Assembly (NCBI GenBank): GCA_964596165.1
Contig: CAZQTW010000083.1
Span: 1-26,046 of the forward strand
Source: CAYUQT01 sp964596165
Lineage (GTDB): Bacteria; Planctomycetota; Phycisphaerae; UBA1845; JAFGLZ01
Length of the DNA: 26,046 nucleotides
Direction of reading: 5' to 3'
Below the pieces are notes generated by a model that saw nothing but the letters and a program-made list of their open reading frames with translations, was not told the DNA's origin and ran no database searches. Made by a program: the position numbers and the translations under genes. Shown one piece after another: positions 22,394 through 26,046 of this stretch; position 1 is the first letter of the stretch, and each line of letters opens with the position of its first letter.

Positions 22394-25300
22394 ATGAGAA
22401 CCGACACGGCTGTCTTTCTGCTGGCATTTCTCGTGGGAACCCCGTTGTTGGCCGCGCCGAACGACGGCATGGTCGGCTGCTGGGACTTCGATGAAGGATC
22501 GGGAACCCTCCTGCACGATCGCAGTGGACACGGCAACGACGGCAAGATCCACGGCGCAACGTGGGTCACGTGCGGCAGCGGCCATGCCCTGCGGTTTGAC
22601 GGCGAGAACGATTTCGTGGACTGCGGCAATTCGGTGATACTGGATATCACCGGCCCGATCACGCTCCAGGCGTGGGTTCAGCCCAACGCCGCCAACCGGG
22701 GCGAACCCGGCATCTGCGGCAAGTTCTTCGAGAGCTATGCGATCACCTACTACGGCAACGCCTACTGGTACATCTCCAGCGGCGGCAACAAGGCCGACGG
22801 TCCGCTGAAGATGGACGTCTGGAACCACGTTGTGGGCTCGTTCGACGGGGCGACCCTGCGAATTTACATCAACGGCGAGGAGATGCAGGCCACGGACTCG
22901 AAGTTCAGGGAGGTCAAGCATGGCGGCCACTTCCTGATCGGATGCATCGCGGACCCCGCGGGCGCGACCGACGTCACCACCGGGAACAGAGGCTTCTTTC
23001 CCGGGCTGATCGACAGCGTCCGTGTCCACAATCGGGCACTGGCGCCGGATGAGGTCTTGCACTTCTACAACGCGGAGGCCGAGCAGAAGGGCCTGAAGCG
23101 GCATGATGTGGGGCGGACGAGCCGGTTGTTGCTGGAACCGTTCTTCTATCCGGACAGCGATCGCGCCGTGCTTTCCGTGAGTTTCCGATGGGCCCTTCCG
23201 TTCGGCGAGGGCACCCGGCTTGTCGCGGAGTTGGTTCAGGCCGGCCGGGCCACCGCCTTGCACAGCAGGGAGCTGAACGTCAAGGCCGCTCACGCCGAAG
23301 ACGAAGCTGAGTTCGGATTGAAAGGACTCAAGCCAGGCACGTACGAGCTTGCGGCATCACTCGTCCTTCGCGACGGAACTCGCAAGACCGAACGCGTGCC
23401 GTTCACATACCCCTTCGAACCGCAACCGCCCGTTCCCGCGCCGGCGGTTCGCGTTGTCCCTGCCTTGCCGCCGCCGGTTGCATCACCGCCGTACACGCTG
23501 GCGCTCGCCGAGGGCGGCGGATTCACGATATCGGTGAGAGGCCATTCGTATCGTGTCGAGTCCGGCTACTCCTATCCGGACGGCGGCGAAAACCGGTTGT
23601 CGACGGGACCGTCGGACCGCAAGGGCGAGGCGGCATGGAAGGTGACGACGTCGAAAGTCGATCCGAAGCGGTATCACGTCGCGGCCCAGGGACAGTTCTA
23701 CGCAATAAGCCGGACCATTGAATCCACGCCCACGCGTGTGCTTGTCCGAGACACCATCCGCAACACGTCATCCGATATCCTTGGCATCCTTTTGAGCAAT
23801 CACGTCAATATGGCCGACAAGAAGGACGCCAAGGTGACGCTCATGAGCAACCCGACGGTCTTCATCGGGACCGACACAAGCGGCCTCGGCCTGGTCGCCC
23901 TGGACGACCTCTATCAGATTCGCCACCGAACGACCCATTCCGAAGGCCTTGCCGGGATCCGCGACGAGCACTTCGGGCTCGACAAAGGGGCATCCTATAC
24001 CGTCGAATGGGCGGTTTATCCGACGGCCACGAACGACTACTACGACTTTATCAATCAGGTCCGCAAAGACGAGCGCATCAACGGGCGGGTGGACGGCGCT
24101 TTCGCCTTCGTCGATCGGCGAACGCCGCCGTCGAAGGGACTCGTCGAGCTGAAGAACCTCAAGTACGCCAGCATTGGATGTCTGGGCTTCCCGCCCGACG
24201 ACCCCGCAGTGTCGTTGGAGGGCTGGGAGTTTGTCGAATACCCGAAAGAAAGCGCGGAGCTGAAGAAGACGCTGGCGGAGACCAAACGGCTGTATCCCGA
24301 CGTGAAGGTCATGTTTCACGTTGCCCACGCCCTCTACGCAACGAACAAGCCCGTCGAACTGTTCGGCGACTCGCGCGCACTCGACATCAACGGCCGGCAG
24401 TTCCACTACGGTCCCAATTCGATCGAGTACTACGGCAAGTACTTCTCGAAGCAGCGCTTCGATGAAGGCTGGCGATGGTGGCTCTTCTATCCGACATCGG
24501 AAAACCGCTTCGGGAAGGCGATGATTAAGGCCGCCGAATTCATGGTGAACCAACTCGGCGCCACGGGCATGTGGGCCGATGGATTTATCTGCGGATACAT
24601 CCCGGGCAACTACAGCTTCGACCGCTGGGACGGATACTCCGTCACCATCGACCCCAAGACCAAGAAGGTGACGCACAAGAAGACGTGCGTGCCGTATGTG
24701 GCGCTGCCGGTCCTGACAAAGGTCGTGCAGATCATCAACGACAAGGGCGGCGTGGTGATCACCAACGGCGAGCCCGGTTCCAGGTCGTTCTGGAATCTGA
24801 ATGTGATCGCCAGTTGCGAAACGAGCGGCGGCGACGCCAAACCGGTCGGCGGGCTTCACCTGGGGCGAACGGTCACTCCTCTGGGCAGCCCCACCGCGAT
24901 CCAAAACCAGCGGGACGTCTATCGCGACATCCTTGGCAAGCTCGACTACGGCGCACTGTACTTCTGGTATGGCGACAACGATCTGATGAAGCACAAGACG
25001 CTCGTCGAACACATGTATCCCTTCACGTTCGAGTCCATCCATTCCGGCGTGGTCCGTGGAAAAGAGAGGATCATCACCAAACGGTCCGGCGTTTACGGAT
25101 GGGCGGGCGATCGATCGTTGCACGCCGTCTATCCGTATGATGCCCGAGGCGAGCAGACCCGCAATGACGCGATGACCACGGTGGACAAGGATGGCTCACG
25201 CACCGAATTGCGGCTGGGCGAGAACCAATCGGCCGCCGTCGTTCGACTGCCCATTACGTTCGACGTCGACAGACCGCTCAATTCCAGGGCCACCCAATAC

Positions 25301-25510
25301 GACGCCAAGGGCATCCGGCTGTCGTTGAACGGCAGCGGCCGTGTCCGACTGTGCATTGCGGACGGACTGTTCGGCATTCATATGGGTTCATGCTATCGAG
25401 TGATGCTCGGTTCAAAGACGATTTCACAGGAGGCGAGTGACGGGATACTCCGCATTGACACGAATCTGGACGGTCCCATGGACGTCGTCATCGCCCGAGA
25501 AGACAGCTAA
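22394..25510 (+). CDS. Secreted LamG-domain protein with putative hydrolase domain
   Basis: A 1038-residue secreted protein. The signal peptide covers about residues 1-20 (FLLAFLVGTPLLAA). A LamG/concanavalin-like domain fills about 24-235, with the usual GCWDFDEGSG, HDRSGHGNDG and IDSVRVHNRALAPDEV, and probably binds carbohydrate. Beta-rich segments follow, with a proline-rich linker at about 335-365. From about residue 590 to 930 the sequence alternates like a TIM barrel. GMWADGF carries D729, ITNGEP carries E793 and SCETSGG carries E809, all plausible carboxylates for a retaining glycoside hydrolase. The tail after about 930 looks like a C-terminal beta domain. I do not recognise a named hydrolase family; catalytic assignment is inference. 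It stands alone as a transcription unit, with convergent coding downstream. Confidence 0.85.
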   Translation: MRTDTAVFLLAFLVGTPLLAAPNDGMVGCWDFDEGSGTLLHDRSGHGNDGKIHGATWVTCGSGHALRFDGENDFVDCGNSVILDITGPITLQAWVQPNAANRGEPGICGKFFESYAITYYGNAYWYISSGGNKADGPLKMDVWNHVVGSFDGATLRIYINGEEMQATDSKFREVKHGGHFLIGCIADPAGATDVTTGNRGFFPGLIDSVRVHNRALAPDEVLHFYNAEAEQKGLKRHDVGRTSRLLLEPFFYPDSDRAVLSVSFRWALPFGEGTRLVAELVQAGRATALHSRELNVKAAHAEDEAEFGLKGLKPGTYELAASLVLRDGTRKTERVPFTYPFEPQPPVPAPAVRVVPALPPPVASPPYTLALAEGGGFTISVRGHSYRVESGYSYPDGGENRLSTGPSDRKGEAAWKVTTSKVDPKRYHVAAQGQFYAISRTIESTPTRVLVRDTIRNTSSDILGILLSNHVNMADKKDAKVTLMSNPTVFIGTDTSGLGLVALDDLYQIRHRTTHSEGLAGIRDEHFGLDKGASYTVEWAVYPTATNDYYDFINQVRKDERINGRVDGAFAFVDRRTPPSKGLVELKNLKYASIGCLGFPPDDPAVSLEGWEFVEYPKESAELKKTLAETKRLYPDVKVMFHVAHALYATNKPVELFGDSRALDINGRQFHYGPNSIEYYGKYFSKQRFDEGWRWWLFYPTSENRFGKAMIKAAEFMVNQLGATGMWADGFICGYIPGNYSFDRWDGYSVTIDPKTKKVTHKKTCVPYVALPVLTKVVQIINDKGGVVITNGEPGSRSFWNLNVIASCETSGGDAKPVGGLHLGRTVTPLGSPTAIQNQRDVYRDILGKLDYGALYFWYGDNDLMKHKTLVEHMYPFTFESIHSGVVRGKERIITKRSGVYGWAGDRSLHAVYPYDARGEQTRNDAMTTVDKDGSRTELRLGENQSAAVVRLPITFDVDRPLNSRATQYDAKGIRLSLNGSGRVRLCIADGLFGIHMGSCYRVMLGSKTISQEASDGILRIDTNLDGPMDVVIAREDS

Positions 25511-25530
25511 CGCCGTTTTCGGCAAAATGA

Positions 25531-25618
25531 GTCTCGTGCGAGCCGTCCGCGCCGGCCCCGATCATGAATCGGCGCCGCGACAATAAGCCAAGATTGGGAA
25601 TGATCCGGCCTGTCCGCT
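25531..25618 (+). repeat. Diverged intergenic repeat, copy B
   Basis: This segment starts 20 bases after the LamG gene stop. It is the counterpart of 4713-4797, with 39 of 52 bases identical in the first block and a shared GATCCGG / GTCCGC block at the end. Both copies have the same orientation relative to, and nearly the same distance from, the preceding gene. Confidence 0.5.
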
Positions 25619-25791
25619 CCCTCACGATGGCGATTCTAATCGCCGGAAAACACGAGAGCATCTGACGAAAAAGGGCACCGGTCGTACGGGCAATCGCCGC
25701 GGGCAATCCATACCGGCACGAAAACCGCGATCGGCTCGGTCAATTCCGCGTACTGACCGCTCCGGGCGAGGCGGGAACGCCGAAGCCGCAT

Positions 25792-26046
25792 CTACGTGGG
25801 TTCGTACCTAAAACGCTTTCGACCGCTCAGTTCCTGCCAGGCGACGACGTGGCGCGTATCCAACGCGTCCCCCACGAAGCTCCAGATGCAGTACTCAGTG
25901 CCGTCGATCTCTTCGGATCCTATAAACGTCAGATCCTCCGGGCTCAGATCTACCTCGCCCTCCTCGTGCAAATAGTCAATCAGATGACCGAGGAATCGGG
26001 ATGCCTTCAGGGCCTCCCGGCTATGGTGGATCAGGGGGTCCCTATT
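25792..26046 (-). CDS. C-terminal end of an unidentified protein (partial)
   Basis: An open frame enters from the right edge on the minus strand and ends at a TAG (25792-25794), giving 84 residues. The composition is protein-like: LGHLIDYLHEEGEVDLSPED, then IGSEEIDGTEYCIWSFVGDA and a basic end, GRKRFRYEPT. It has charged helices followed by likely beta strands and no membrane segment. The start lies outside the window. I do not recognise the family; it could be a small cytoplasmic protein. It is convergent with the LamG gene, 281 bases away. Confidence 0.6.
   Translation of the reverse strand, partial: NRDPLIHHSREALKASRFLGHLIDYLHEEGEVDLSPEDLTFIGSEEIDGTEYCIWSFVGDALDTRHVVAWQELSGRKRFRYEPT

Noticed and set aside
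23768..25123. 451-codon open frame antisense to the LamG gene
   Set aside because: The plus frame has a ribosome site, signal peptide and LamG domain; the antisense frame has none.
25512..25523. GCCG-TTTT-CGGC hairpin after the LamG gene as a terminator
   Set aside because: The stem is only four base pairs and is followed by A residues on the plus strand rather than T.

Overview
The window is about 26 kb of GC-rich bacterial DNA carrying ten convincing protein genes plus the 3' end of an eleventh. I see no rRNA, tRNA, CRISPR array or insertion sequence. Two secreted formylglycine sulfatases, a roughly 680-residue sodium:solute symporter, a LamG-domain secreted enzyme and isolated genes with long intergenic gaps together suggest the PVC group, most likely Planctomycetota. 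That assignment is inference from gene content, not from a marker gene.

Region 1 (38-12390, all on +) is a cell-envelope block. It holds an MMPL/RND-type exporter, a homodimeric MsbA-like ABC exporter with a PDZ-like domain inserted in its first extracytoplasmic loop, and a very large bacterial alpha-2-macroglobulin with an intact CVEQ thioester. The last gene is pbpC (penicillin-binding protein 1C), which overlaps the macroglobulin gene by 4 bases. The macroglobulin/PbpC pair is a known partnership in which a protease trap is coupled to peptidoglycan repair. The two exporters upstream make this a plausible envelope building and protection cluster, although each of the first three genes seems able to have its own promoter.

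Region 2 (12441-15490) has two divergent secreted sulfatases. One resembles iduronate-2-sulfatase and the other resembles heparan N-sulfatase (SGSH), which hints at desulfation of a sulfated, possibly glycosaminoglycan-like, polysaccharide.

Region 3 (15646-21630, all on -) holds a B12-binding-type radical SAM protein, a sodium:solute symporter and a zinc alcohol dehydrogenase of the phosphonate-catabolism-associated type. Gaps of 294 and 594 bases separate them, so they are probably separate transcription units.

Region 4 (21631-26046) starts with a 763-base non-coding region that includes an AT-rich island (about 41% GC by hand count over 21881-22080), a consensus promoter-like site and hairpins. 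It then has a secreted 1038-residue LamG protein with an unrecognised, glycoside-hydrolase-like C-terminal part, and ends in an incomplete minus-strand gene.

The observations most worth following are the PDZ-like insertion in the ABC exporter, the possible new hydrolase domain of the LamG protein, a diverged intergenic repeat found just downstream of two unrelated genes, and the non-coding AT-rich island.
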